From the NCBI GenBank assembly GCA_022747635.1, contig JAKTNV010000004.1:19282969-19346968 (forward strand): 64,000 bases of DNA. The letters are read 5' to 3'. This DNA is from Hetaerina americana. Its lineage: Eukaryota > Arthropoda > Insecta > Odonata > Calopterygidae. Below, one piece after another: positions 31,604 to 43,100 of the stretch (its first letter is position 1; each line of letters begins with the position of its first letter). The position numbers and the translations under genes are program-made. The notes below the pieces were generated by a model. That model did not search any database and was not told where the DNA came from. It was given only the letters and a program-made list of their open reading frames with translations.

Positions 31604-32519
31604 CTATCCATGTATTCTTCATTTAATAAACATGAATTTCCACAAATTTTAGCCGGGAATAATTGAATCTTTGCCCTACTTTATCCAAAAAAAGATACTT
31701 AGAAGAGATTAATGTCCCCTTTCAAAATTATATTTTTAAGTGCCTTGAAAAAAATCGTTCATTGGAAGAAAAATGGTTACCATTAGTTTTGAAGATATCC
31801 AAGGTATCTGCCATCTTTAATTTATGTTCTCGGAAATATTTTCAGCGTAGTTGCAGGTGGGTTTCTTCATTCTTTCTCTCGGGTATTGCAAGTTTTGATT
31901 TATTGCATTTCCAAGGAAGAAGACGACAGCGCCGCGCGTGAAGGCTGTGTAGTCTTTTTGTCGTCCACCAGAAATTTACGGTGAATTATTGTATGAAGGC
32001 ACTAAAAATACCATTTATTGCTTTGAGATAAGATGCATGACTCTCCTTCAGTTGTCCGCTCGCTAAAATAGGATTGCCAGTAGCCTTTAATTCCGCGTTC
32101 TTCTCATAAAAATTTATTTTTTTTATCCATAAAATGTTTACTTTAAGTTCCCTGCTAATTTTTACTGGTATATCTCGTGGGACTTTAGTTCATTTGGAGC
32201 CTTCGAACGGTGTGTTAAGGATTCCGGAATCAAACCATGCTTAAGCCTCGGAATGTCGGAACGCATGGTCAAAGTAATGTTTTCCGGATCGCTTCTATGG
32301 TTGAATTGCTTAGCCTGTGTTTTTTGCTTTGGCAAATTTCACATGAGAAAAACGAGTGTTGAAATCTGTCTGTGCTGGTGTTATACACGTATGTCCTGTT
32401 AAATGGAGATGGTCTTACGTGCTGGTACCGAGTGCGGTCTGTCTGTTATGGATTGTCCACATAACGCTATCCAGATGAACAGCAGCCACTAGATTAGTGA
32501 ACAGCTAGATCAGCAACAT
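31604..32519. other. No gene seen
   Basis: AT-rich. The 92-codon plus frame at 31663-31941 has no recognised domain. The segment 32390-32520 may belong to the 3' region of the LINE that follows. Confidence 0.45.
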
Positions 32520-33345
32520 CCAGATAATGATAGGGTTACGGGGGTGGGGAATGATGAGATAGCCTGTACCCAGGACGATCTACGCTTTGGGTTCGGACAA
32601 ATACTGATCAGCGATAACTTTCTTGGTCTCTGCTCACGAAACATAACCCGAATCCGATTCTTCAGTAAAACCTTCATTCCCACATACTTCCTTCATTCCT
32701 TCCAACATGCCTATTCTCCCCCTACCCTGTCCTCGTGTGGCTAACGTTCTCCCCTTTATCATAGTCTTCAACACCCCATTGCTAATCGAAATACTCTTCA
32801 ACCACCTTCACTTAACCCTTTGGATTTCTCCCTACAATCCCCTATCCTACCACGATTAGCACTTCATCGTTTATTTTCCTTTCTGGCCGTGTCACCTTGT
32901 CCATCCTTCTCTACCCCCACATTTCAAAAGCCTCATATTTGTGCCTATCATCTTGCTTCAACGACTATGCTTCCATGCCGTGCAAAACCACGCCTCATAT
33001 CAAAGTTTAACGAGCTTTTTCTTAACATCCTTACTTAAAGTCGCTGTCATCGATTACCTCATCGTGAAGGCTTCTTTGCCTGACATAATTCTCCTTTTGG
33101 CCCTGCTATTTAGATCGTCTGGGCCCAAAACACTGCCTAGATAGGCAAATAGCTCCCCCTGCTCTAGTTTCTGACCTCCTATTTTAACGTCAATCTTATT
33201 CATCCCCTATCTTGAAACTTCTGAGCCTTCGTTTGGTGTCTATTAATATCATCACCTATTGTGCTGTTTTCCTTGGCGCTCAGTTAAGCTCGCAGCCCCT
33301 TGGCTAACTGACGAACTAAAGCTTGATCATCTGCAAACATAACTT
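32520..33345 (-). mobile_element. 5'-truncated LINE (endonuclease/RT type), decayed
   Basis: The minus strand, read from 33345 through several frames, shows MFADDQALVRQLAKGL (the RT catalytic FADD box at 33326-33337), then KIGGQKLEQGELFAYLGSVL and GKEAFTMR, the thumb-region order typical of RTE/L1-like retroposon proteins. Further down is a C-terminal tail with WC-type residues and many stops. The fingers and palm upstream of the FADD box and the endonuclease are missing. The plus-strand frames in this area are antisense to it. Confidence 0.7.
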
Positions 33346-35134
33346 ATTTTATGAATTCCCTACCGAATTTCGGTATTTTCTATGCTTTCATGAAAAAGTT
33401 TGGCGTGAATACATGTCCATGCACGGGTATACATCCATAAACGAAGAAAGCTTTTTGGGCAGTCGTTTTCTGGTTTTTGTGCGGCCTAATTGCATGTTAC
33501 TTTACATATTTTAATGGTAAAATTCAATTGAAAAACTTTTTGCGATGTGTTAAATATGGAGGTGGAATGAACTAATCATGTTTCTGTCGTTGTTGACCCA
33601 AATGCAGATAGTGCTATAATGAGCTTTTAATACTTCTTATTTTATTATAGTTTTTTTTCAAAACCAGTATTTATTCGGAAGTAGGGTGTTTCTGTTTTGC
33701 CCGGAAGTCTACAGTGAGTGCCAAAAAAACTACTTTGTTTTGAGGCGAACTGAAACCCACTCCATTATCACTAGGAAGAGTCAATTTTTACGTAGTTTGA
33801 GCTTTACTTCGAAGAGCTCAAAAAAACCACGAAGTGCATTAATTTCGGCTGGTTTCCAATAGAGAAAGAGGAAACTGAAGAGATTTCTTCAGTTTTAAAT
33901 AAATGTAAGATTACCACCATTTGCAGCTATGACAATTGAAACTTTTTGTCAAGAGGTAAACATCAATATTTTAGGCTTGAAGCATTTTTTCAAAAAAATT
34001 TAAAAAATTCTTCAGTTTATATACTGTTTTGGATGTTGTGACATTTTTCCCCATCTGGTGACTTTTTCTAATTCTACTTTATGCTGGGGCGTTTGAAAAT
34101 ATTTTAGGATAATATGTTCATGTTGTGAGACAATTCATTCGTCTTGAATATACATAAAAAATAACTAACGTTTTTCTTGTACTTTCGATTTGTAAATAAT
34201 AAAATATTGTGTGCAGATATATTCTACTTATTCTGAAATAACTTCTTAGGAAGAATATATTTTCACAACAAAAAAACGTACGCTGATGGGAATTATCCGA
34301 AGAAACCTAATTTTGGCTTTTTGTCCCAGACATGGTTTACGTACTAAATCTCTAGGTGAAACATTTTCTCACAATAGGAAAGAATCAAGTAGACTTTTTT
34401 CGCTCATATGCGTTACTCGCCTGTGTACCGTAGATGCACGAGACAGCCTGCGACTCCTTACTTAAACCGTTGTTACTAATCTGGGTCAAGATCGAGCTGT
34501 GGGTGAAAGCTTTATTTTCGCTTCTCCAATATCATCCAAATGGCTGTAGTAAGGCCTCTGTGATGGAGCTGGAAGGATTCCATAATTTTAGTCATATTCC
34601 GGGGAATTTAAGAATACCCTACGAAACTAGGGGAATTTGATCAATCCCAGTTCTCTCTCAGCTCTATGCTTCGCGGCGAAACTTACTCATTCAAGCAGTT
34701 TATTGTCTCCTACGCTGCAAACACACTGTCGCAGACGCTACTTCTTTCGTATTTCCTCTAAAACGTTGAAAATTAATAGTAAGAAAGAACCATCATTCAT
34801 GAATGTAGTGGCATTTGAATTAAGTGAGCCTCTTCTTTTGTTTAAACTGCAATGGGACTTTCTCCTGGTTTTTCAAGCCCCGTAATTAGGGGTTTAGTAA
34901 CTCTTCTACACTTAGGCATGGTTTTTTCAATGTGCTGTAACTTCTTGGTAAATCTTATGCTGACAGACTGTGGGCGTGTTCACTTTACTCAAAGAGATGG
35001 GGGAGCAGACACAGTCTCCAACGAACGCTTCGCTTGTCATGATACGTTCGGTGAGAGACGTCTCTATGGAAACCCGCGCAGTTTGTTTATAAGCATGCCT
35101 TCCATCTCGGCTGCTGTTTCCTCTGAGCGCTGTG
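33346..35134. other. No gene seen
   Basis: Very AT-rich to about 34400. Frames of 60-98 codons further on have no domain. Composition rises in GC from about 34960 toward the promoter-like segment. Confidence 0.5.
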
Positions 35135-35286
35135 ATTGGTCCGTCTGAGGCCCTAGACCCATGATTCGACTCGCTATTACTCCTCCCTCTAACCTGCCCC
35201 GACACCATCGTGGGTTACCATGGTAACGAGTACACGAGCCATAGAGAGAGAAATGGCGCGTGACTCGTACACATCGTGTATAAAAA
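35135..35286 (+). promoter_or_regulatory. Promoter-like cluster: inverted CCAAT, perfect X-box, TATA box
   Basis: In 150 bp there is ATTGG (35135-35139, inverted CCAAT), GTTACCATGGTAAC (35214-35227, a perfect palindromic RFX/DAF-19-type X-box), AAATGGCGCG (about 35251-35260) and TATAAAAA (35279-35286). RFX factors bind such X-boxes in promoters of ciliary genes in animals, typically within about 200 bp of the start. The segment is GC-richer than both sides. No coding exon is recognisable downstream: the 75-codon frame starting at 35220 begins inside the X-box and has no domain. The strand is inferred from the TATA orientation. Confidence 0.4.
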
Positions 35287-36465
35287 TTTGTTTGTTACTT
35301 TTATCGTTGGTCAAAGCAATACTAGTAAGTCCGTTTAAGCCAGCTCTTAATAAGTGCCCGAATGTTTTGGCTTTTATTTCTAGCCTTTTCTTATTTCAAT
35401 ACCTTCGTGGAATAAGGAAAAAATCAGTTATTATTTTAGAGTATTAAACGATCCCATCATGGAATTTATACGATGTGGTAGACGGTGTTCTTCGCATACA
35501 TGGATATGAATGTTACTGAATTGGGAATCTGTGGCCATGAGAAGGTAAATTGCAATTTAATAGAATTTAAGTGATCGTTATTCAGTTATTTTGTATGAAT
35601 ATCAGGTATCCAAATTGGATTACTATATGCATTATAAGAGATCGCCTAAACCATAAATTAAAATTCTTCTCGCCTTTTATTCGTGAGTTCCTATTGATCT
35701 CTAAGGTAAGTGATACTTCTTTGTTAGCAGCATGTTGTGAATGTTCATGTTGAAATTATTTTGCACCGATCAAAATATTGGATCTAATCTTTCCAATCAA
35801 CACCATGCATCGAAACAGTGTTTCAATATTTTCTTCAAGGTGTCCATGTCATCGACATCGTTGTAGTAAGTTGGATCTACACCGCCTCGAGCTTGGCTAG
35901 GTTGAATTATTTTTAAGGACAATGAATTAATCATCATCCTAGTTCACAGTACCTCGGTACTCGCTTGCGTTAGAATTAATTTTCAAATGAGAGATTCGCC
36001 ATCACTTTTTTACTTTAAAAAAATAATATTCAACCTTCATTATTCGGTAATTATAGAATAAATTAATCCGATGTATTCATCATTATAATTTCCGTTATAT
36101 GCTTTTAAAGTTAAGGTGGCTTTATTACATATACCTCCAGACTCTTGAAGATATTTTGCGTGAATGATATTTAACTTTAATTTAACTCATTGACGTAGAT
36201 TTTGTTCTCTTAGTTTCCTTTTTTCTGGGTTTGAGTCTGTGCAATATATCCCTTGCATCGCGTTTCTCTTTCTTTCTTTGACATAATGCACGTACCACAA
36301 TATCCTTTTCTGTTCCCACCAGAGCCTTTTGTGCTCGAGTTTTGTTCTTAATGTTTAAGGATAGGCTCGCTTGAAGTGTAACAGCCAAAAGAAAGTTTCA
36401 ATAATGTGAATTGTATTATTTTCATTGTGTCTGCAAAATCTGAATGTTTAACAATATCAGTAGTA
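35287..36465. other. No gene seen
   Basis: AT-rich. The minus-strand 68-codon frame at 36182-36388 is lysine-rich and has no domain. If the promoter above is real, this would be 5' UTR or intron. Confidence 0.5.
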
Positions 36466-37782
36466 CAGGGTTCGTCCGGAAAATAAGTGTACTGAGCTCA
36501 GGAAAAACAATTTATTGCACTTTTACATATCTTAAGCTAATATTCCTCAAAATAGGACCCTTGTGAGTCAATACACTTGTTGGAGCGGCGTTCCCATTTC
36601 TGGAACGCTCCCGCGAAGGCATCAGCGGGAACCTCTCGAAGACACGTCGTCACGGCCTCTTTGACGGCGTCCAAAGTCCCGTATCGCGTTCCTTTCAAAC
36701 TCCTCTTTATCTTCGGGAACAGAAAGAAGTCCGGTGGTGCCAAGTCCGGGCTGTAGGGCGGGTGCGGCAGCGTTGCCACGCCGTGCTTGGCCAAGAAGTC
36801 CGACACGACAAGCGCGGTGTGAGACGGCGCATTGTCGTGATGCAGCCGCAAGATGTTTTTGATCGTTGGCCGGACGCGGGCGACTCGTTTTCGAAGCCTG
36901 TCGAGCACTTGGACGTAAAATGCAGCATTTACAGTTTGTCGTTCAGGTACAAATTCGTAGTGGACGACTCCCCTTTTGTCAAAAAAGACAATGAGCATCG
37001 CCTTGATCCGAGATTTGCTCATGCGAGCTTTCTTTTGACGGGGTGATGATGGGGTGTGCCACTCCGCACTTTGTCTCTTCGACTCCGGGTCGTACTCAAA
37101 TATCCACGTCTCGTCACCCGAAACAACGTTCTCTAAAAAATGTGGATCATTTTTGCAGTAATCCGCAAGTTGTGTCGCGATTTCCAAACGATTGAGTCTT
37201 TGATCATCACTGAGCACTTTCAGCACCAACTTTGCACACATTTTTCGCATCTGTAATTGCTCCCTAATAATCTCGTGCACTATTGTTTTTGGCACATTAC
37301 ACTGCTCTGCTGTCATCCGAACACTAAGACGACGATCAGAGTTCAGTACATCGCGAACTTTTCGAACATTTTCGTCGGTGAGTGTCGTTGATGGGCGTCC
37401 AGGCCGTGGTTCGTCGTCGACCTCTTCTCTGCCCTCCACGAACATCTTGTGCCACCGAAAGATCATGTTTCTGGACATGGCTGACTCCCCGTAAGCCTGG
37501 TTAATCATACCGACAGTTTCGGTAGACGATTTCCCAAGCTTTACCGCAAATTTGATGGAATAACGCTGCTCCAAAAACTTCGGCATCGCGTTCCGTGATG
37601 TGGGTCGAGCGTGGAGGTTCGCGTTAACAGAGCTCCTCACTACACCACAGCTCAGAGCCGACTGCCTTTTTCAGCGTCGCTTGCCAACATACCCCCCTCA
37701 AATCGCAGCCCGTCAGAGCGGTGCTGGGCGCGCCTGGAGCGGCGGGAAAAAATCAGTACACTTATTTTCCGGACGAACCCTG
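36466..37782 (-). mobile_element. Intact autonomous mariner element
   Basis: Termini CAGGGTTCGTCCGGAAAATA... and its inverted partner, both flanked by TA (36464-36465, 37783-37784). Length 1,317 bp with one uninterrupted transposase gene. The 561-bp element at 5663-6223 is an internal deletion of this sequence with three substitutions over about 519 shared bases. That points to very recent activity of the family in this genome. A (TA)n tract lies 43 bp beyond its right end. Confidence 0.96.
36537..37640 (-). CDS. Mariner transposase, DD34D, uninterrupted
   Basis: The open frame has 367 codons from the first ATG. The second ATG at residue 19 (37586; MPKFLEQRYS) gives 349 residues, the usual mariner length, and is the more likely start. 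It cuts and pastes the element at TA sites in the nucleus. Residues about 20-130 form the two helix-turn-helix units that bind the terminal repeats, joined by a GRPSTTLTDE linker. KMCAKLVLKVL stands where related proteins have a WVPH-type motif. The catalytic triad is Asp176 (SGDETWI), Asp269 (HHDNAPSH) and Asp304 (YSPDLAPPDFFLF), with 34 residues between the last two. The C-terminus ends normally at SQGSYFEEY. No stop or frameshift is visible, so it may still be functional. Confidence 0.93.
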   Translation of the reverse strand: MRSSVNANLHARPTSRNAMPKFLEQRYSIKFAVKLGKSSTETVGMINQAYGESAMSRNMIFRWHKMFVEGREEVDDEPRPGRPSTTLTDENVRKVRDVLNSDRRLSVRMTAEQCNVPKTIVHEIIREQLQMRKMCAKLVLKVLSDDQRLNRLEIATQLADYCKNDPHFLENVVSGDETWIFEYDPESKRQSAEWHTPSSPRQKKARMSKSRIKAMLIVFFDKRGVVHYEFVPERQTVNAAFYVQVLDRLRKRVARVRPTIKNILRLHHDNAPSHTALVVSDFLAKHGVATLPHPPYSPDLAPPDFFLFPKIKRSLKGTRYGTLDAVKEAVTTCLREVPADAFAGAFQKWERRSNKCIDSQGSYFEEY

Positions 37783-37823
37783 TATCTATAGTGTGTAAAA
37801 GAGTTGATGAGATTGTGTTTTAT

Positions 37824-37825
<2 letters not shown>
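37783..37825. other. Short unique spacer between the mariner and a TA tract
   Basis: Includes the TA duplication at 37783-37784. Nothing else is seen. Confidence 0.6.

Positions 37826-37895
<70 letters not shown>
37826..37895. repeat. (TA)n microsatellite, about 70 bp
   Basis: Uninterrupted TA dinucleotides, about 35 units, beside the intact mariner. Confidence 0.97.
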
Positions 37896-37898
<3 letters not shown>

Positions 37899-40077
37899 CC
37901 TTACAGTGAGAGGAAGGCGACCAGCAAGTTAATCTTTTTCTTCAAGTTTTTACTGCTAATTATCTAAGCTAAATTAACAGTAAATAATGAAGAATATGTT
38001 ATTATATCTTATTTTATAGAGGGAATCTTCACGATTGAAGTTGCGCGCGCAGCGGTGCCTATGTTCAGCCGAGACTGCACGGCAAGTGTCCGCTCTGTTA
38101 ACCCCAATTCCCGTCAACTTATTTTATGAGTGATATTGACCTCCAAAAGCAATTTTTTAAATGGTTATACCCATTGATGCAGCGCGTCGCTTGTACTCTA
38201 GCGTTACCATACTATTTCGTTGAATTTGTTTTATTTTTATATCATCACGGGAGCCATCGCAGTCGCAGTGAAATGCTTGGCTGTCACGTCAACTCCAATT
38301 AAGTACGTTTTTGACTCTGCTGTTTGGAGCATACAAGCCATTGTATGCACATGTTGCTGTACACTGACAACGTCATGCATCATACAAATATCCCACGTGT
38401 GTAAGATATATAATTGTGCATGAAGTATTAGGTGGATTTAAGTTTGATTGCAAATATATTCGCGTTACAGGACTGCGAGTCAGTCATGTTTCCTATTGTG
38501 TGTAGAAATTTTCTGAGGATTAATCGTGTAAGTCATTTGCCACAGTTCGTCATACATTCCTATGTGAGGGCTAGAGAAGTAACTTCAACAATACTGCCTC
38601 GACTGCACTAAATTTCATACGATTCCATGTTGTTCAACGATGCGAACTCTTTTGTTAATTGCGGTATTTATGTTACTGATTGCACTTTGGTCCACGGCCT
38701 TGTCTCGAAAACATCCTTGAAGGAAGGATAGTTGTCGCCGTCGTTTGTTGGATTATTTTTCCGGATGAATAGAATGGCTGCGTATGTGTTGGTACGCATC
38801 GATAGTTGCGTGTGATGACGGAAGTTTATACAATTCGACATTTTGTATGTTGTAGAAAAAACTTACAGATTTACTGCGTCATTTCCCACTGTTGTGCCAC
38901 CACATCTGTTCCAACTTATGCAGTGATACGGTATGCTTTTGTTGGTTACCTCCGCTCGTTACAATATGACAATTCCATGCTTCGTTGGATCATTAAAGAA
39001 CATAATCTGGCATTGTTTTTGGACTCATGACAAAACAACAAATATTATGGTATGATCGACGTCCCATTAGGTAGTTTTACTCGATCAACAATTTTATTCG
39101 TGGAAAAACGGGAAAAATTTCTTGATATCGAGGTAAGGACTTTCATGGCCCCAACTGCAATTCATAATTTAGTGCCGTGACATATCCCATAGTAGCCGAA
39201 TAAGTTGAATTATTGTTTGTTGTGCTGTTCGTTTTGCGGTTAAATTAGTTAATGGCTGTAGTAAGTTAAGTGTAATATAATTTTATAGAGTATGCCACGA
39301 TCATTGCTACCATTTTCATCCTCCCGCCATAAACGGGCCCGGCGGGCCGCGGCGTAGGGAACGCTGGTTAATTTGATATGACATTGTTTGCGACCGGTCC
39401 CTTTAGTGGGCTTCCTTTACCTGCCCTATATCATGCAGTGAATGCATGTGCGAAAAGTGAAACCCCTCTTACCCCTTTTCACGTCGCGTTCCCAGCGCCA
39501 GCCTTCCAGTCTGCGATTACTGTTATTCGCTGTAATAGTTTTCTAGGTTTGTCATTCAGAAAACTGAGTAAATATGATAAACAGTGGCGTTGTGCTTAAT
39601 GATTTCGAAATCATCTTCATTTATTTCTATACTACGGGGAATTCAATGTTGACTTACATTAAAACCGCTTGGCATTCCGTTCTGTCCCCATACGCGATCT
39701 CTCCATGTGTCATACTCTCCAAAATAATGTAATGTGTATTGAACTCAGGCATAATCTACTCGAAGGTCATTAATTTTTATGTGCGCTTTTTCCGTACAAT
39801 ATCCTACATGGAAAAATATTTTTGTCAAATATGCGCGGATCCGATTAGTTTTCTCAATTAATATACCGCGATACCGTTATTTTTATTGCTTTATACGTTA
39901 TTTTTCTACTCTCGAGTAAATGGTAATGCCGGAGTTGATGGCGTTTTAATTCTGTGGTTTAAAATTTTTCAATCTCTTTTTATTAATTTTATCATATCTG
40001 CTTAATAAGTGTCGAATAATTAATTTTCAGATCTTTTGGTAAAAGAATCGTCATAGCATGTGTCACAGAGGTGCGTG
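37896..40077. other. No gene seen
   Basis: AT-rich with frames of 67-74 codons (38220, 38806, 39378) lacking domains. A short very GC-rich word, GGGCCCGGCGGGCCGCGGCG, lies near 39336-39355 without context. Confidence 0.5.
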
Positions 40078-40107
40078 ATTAACGCCAATAAAACAGTTGG
40101 CGTTAAT
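40078..40107. repeat. Perfect 11-bp hairpin
   Basis: ATTAACGCCAA (40078-40088), loop TAAAACAG, exact reverse complement TTGGCGTTAAT (40097-40107). Unlinked to any transposon end that I can see. Confidence 0.85.
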
Positions 40108-43100
40108 GATGCGTCCCTGTGTAACTGGAGCAACATGAGAAACTTTTCGGTGTTTTTTTGTTCACGGGGTACTGGCATGTATGTAAAACGTTAATAATTG
40201 TGTTATTTATTTTGAGGGAAGTGTTGTAGGAATGCGTAGAATGCAGGTATGATGTGGTGTTCGTAATTTCACCTTCGAGTCAGAATTTGCTGTGTTCTAT
40301 TGTTTTCGCGAGGCGTTTGCTGCGTCCCTGCCTTTGTTTTTTTTTTTGGTTTTCAGAGGCGATCTCCCTACTGTCAAATAACTAGCGGAAATGGTTATGG
40401 CTTCGGAGCTACCCATACCAACCTCGACTACTCACTCTTCGCTGTCAGTTCCCTCTGCACGAGCTACATTCTTTCTTCTGAGTTTTTTAAGGGCAAAATG
40501 AGTACATGAGTGGGCACATGTTTGACGACTATTACTGTCGCACCTGGCCGCTTCTCTCTATTTTTTTGCCTTGATAATTTGTTCTCAAGTTGCAAGTACT
40601 CAGGCCATTTCATTGAAAGGTTTCTGGTTTTTCGCATGGCGCGTATTCTGATGAAATGGAAGCGGGGTTCCGGGCGTAACGAAAAACGGGCAAAATCCCA
40701 TTTTTGAAGGTCATTTCAGCCACTGGGGTCTCTAAACTTTATTGTTCGTGGGAACTCTTTATTTACTGATCTCAAGGTAAATTTTATGGAGAAAGGTGTT
40801 AGTGGGGCTCATGTAACTTCTGCTGGTCTAGGTTTCATATTTCTTGACCGTTCCCACATTTGAGTACGATTATCCTTGTGCAAGACGTAGGTTTAGTTGT
40901 CTCTGCCTAATACTTAGAAATACATTTATTCATGCTAGTCCGTGTCATGCAGTGCAAAATTCTTAGGATTCAAAATTAAAAAGATGGAATCTTTCTAATT
41001 CAATGAAGGTCGCAAATTTTATCATTCGTTGATTTTTGAGTTGACTTGCGTTAGGTCCTCTTCTAGTAGAAACAAAAATAAATAATGGTCACCGGAAATG
41101 TTCACCAGTGGTGATTTCTTCACAGAATCTGGGAAAAAATGAAGTTGGCAGACGATTCCTAATTGCATAAAATCTTGTGTGAAAAATAGTACCTATTCAA
41201 TTTCGGTCCTCTTAGTGTTAAGGAAGGCTCACGTTAACTGGACCTTTGGCCTCATTTAATTTTTACATTAAATTTACCAATACTTGTGCCCAGGAAAATT
41301 GAAAGCGTAAACCCGATTTTTCGCTTTGGGCCAATTTCACAGAGGATTCATCCGCGTTAAGACCTGTAGTATATGAGTAGTGTAATTGCTTCATTCGTGC
41401 GTATTACCGTTTTACACGTTAGCTGAGACTCTTCCTATTCCGTGACGGATGAAGTTTTGCGTTTAAGGTGAACTATCAATGGGAAGAGGGTGGAGTTCAG
41501 AGGGTGGAGTCCACAATGCATTGCGCTCGCCTCGGGGCAGCGCTGTCTGTGTTTGGCGTGCGTCACAATCTGGCGACGGACGACTGTCACCATGCCGCTC
41601 GGGGGCACCTTTCCGCCCCCCTCCTCCCTTTCGGCATTACTCTGGGTGTTGGGTCGTAAGGTTGGTTTTTGCCATTGATTGACGTTTCTCTGATGGACCT
41701 TAGTGGTTTCCGACCCTGCGGACGCCGTATACATTTGTTTCGTGATCAATTATTTTTATTATGTGCGTGTCAAACGGTCGAAAATGAATTCATGAACGCA
41801 TTGCCGGTCTTCAAGATCACTTGATTTAAATGTTTCTCCACCTACCAACGTGAATACTCCTTCCAAATGGTTGTACAAAGAGTAAACTTCCTTTGGTGTG
41901 CTGTTCGCAAATGGATTTTTTATGATAACAGTAGACAAGAGTTTGCGAAGTGATTTCGTATTTCCTTCCCACCTACGTCTGAAATGAATTCCTGCCAGGA
42001 CCGCGCCGGACGTCTGTACGTCGACTCGTGGGGAAGATATTACTCATCTCCTCTGGTGGTGACATCTGGAAAAGCGTCTCTTTATTGGACTCCTTCCTTG
42101 AGTGGATTTTGCTTCTTGATTGACAATTTGCACGCTTTCACACATGGCCCAGCTCTCAGCGACGGTACCTAGCAGCAAGCAGGAAGAAAAAACTGCGATT
42201 GATGGCTCGATCCTCACAGCTCCCGTTATCTACGCATTGCCGTGAGGTTTCCCACATTGCCACATTTCCCACATCTTCGGTACTTCTTATCGTTCTTGTC
42301 CGAGAGTTTAATGGAGGATTTATCCAAGTAAACGAAATAAAGTGTGTACTCATATCATGCGCACGCGAAGATGTTTTTCTTCGAACCTCCATGTGACTCT
42401 GCGCAAGTAGTTCATTTGTGATGAGTTACTTATGAAGTTAAATTCCACGCCTAATATTTTACTGTAACGCAATTTGAGGTTCCTCTAACCACCACAAATG
42501 AAAATTACCTTATCTAACGCATAACTCGAGAGTGGTTGTTTCGAAATGCATCACTCGCCCGTCGGACATAACAATCTGGCGTATGCTTTCATTTTGGTCA
42601 CCTCGATTAATTCAGATATTCCCGTCGTGTCACCTCACACCTCGTTGTATGTTTGTGTTTTTTTGCTGTCTTTTCGGGCCTTCATGTTGAAATTAGAAAC
42701 ATATAACGACAACCAGTTACCACAAAAATAGAAGCGAGATAAGCTATACCCATGTGACATTAACGGTTGCATCCATGTTTTGAAGCAAATTTTGAATCAT
42801 TATCGTAAATAGAAATTTGTTCTCTGCTTTAATTTTTTTCTTCTGATCCCATTCGAAGTGTGGCACGGGGGTGTATTGTAAATAAATCGGTCACAGCTGC
42901 GATGATTGCGTAGCTTATATATATGGCTAGATCACTGAAAGTTCAACACATTAGTCAAATTTGGGTATGCTCTTTTTTTCTGTGTTGTTTTGTTGTATTT
43001 TGAAGTTTTGAATGGAAAGGTGCCATTTCTTATCGGATCGCAAGACCTTCAGTGGAGCGATAATGCAATTCTAGTGTTCTCTGTGTAATTGGATGAAGTT

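Noticed and set aside
32820..33144. Plus-strand frames of 67-72 codons
   Set aside because: Antisense to the LINE on the minus strand.
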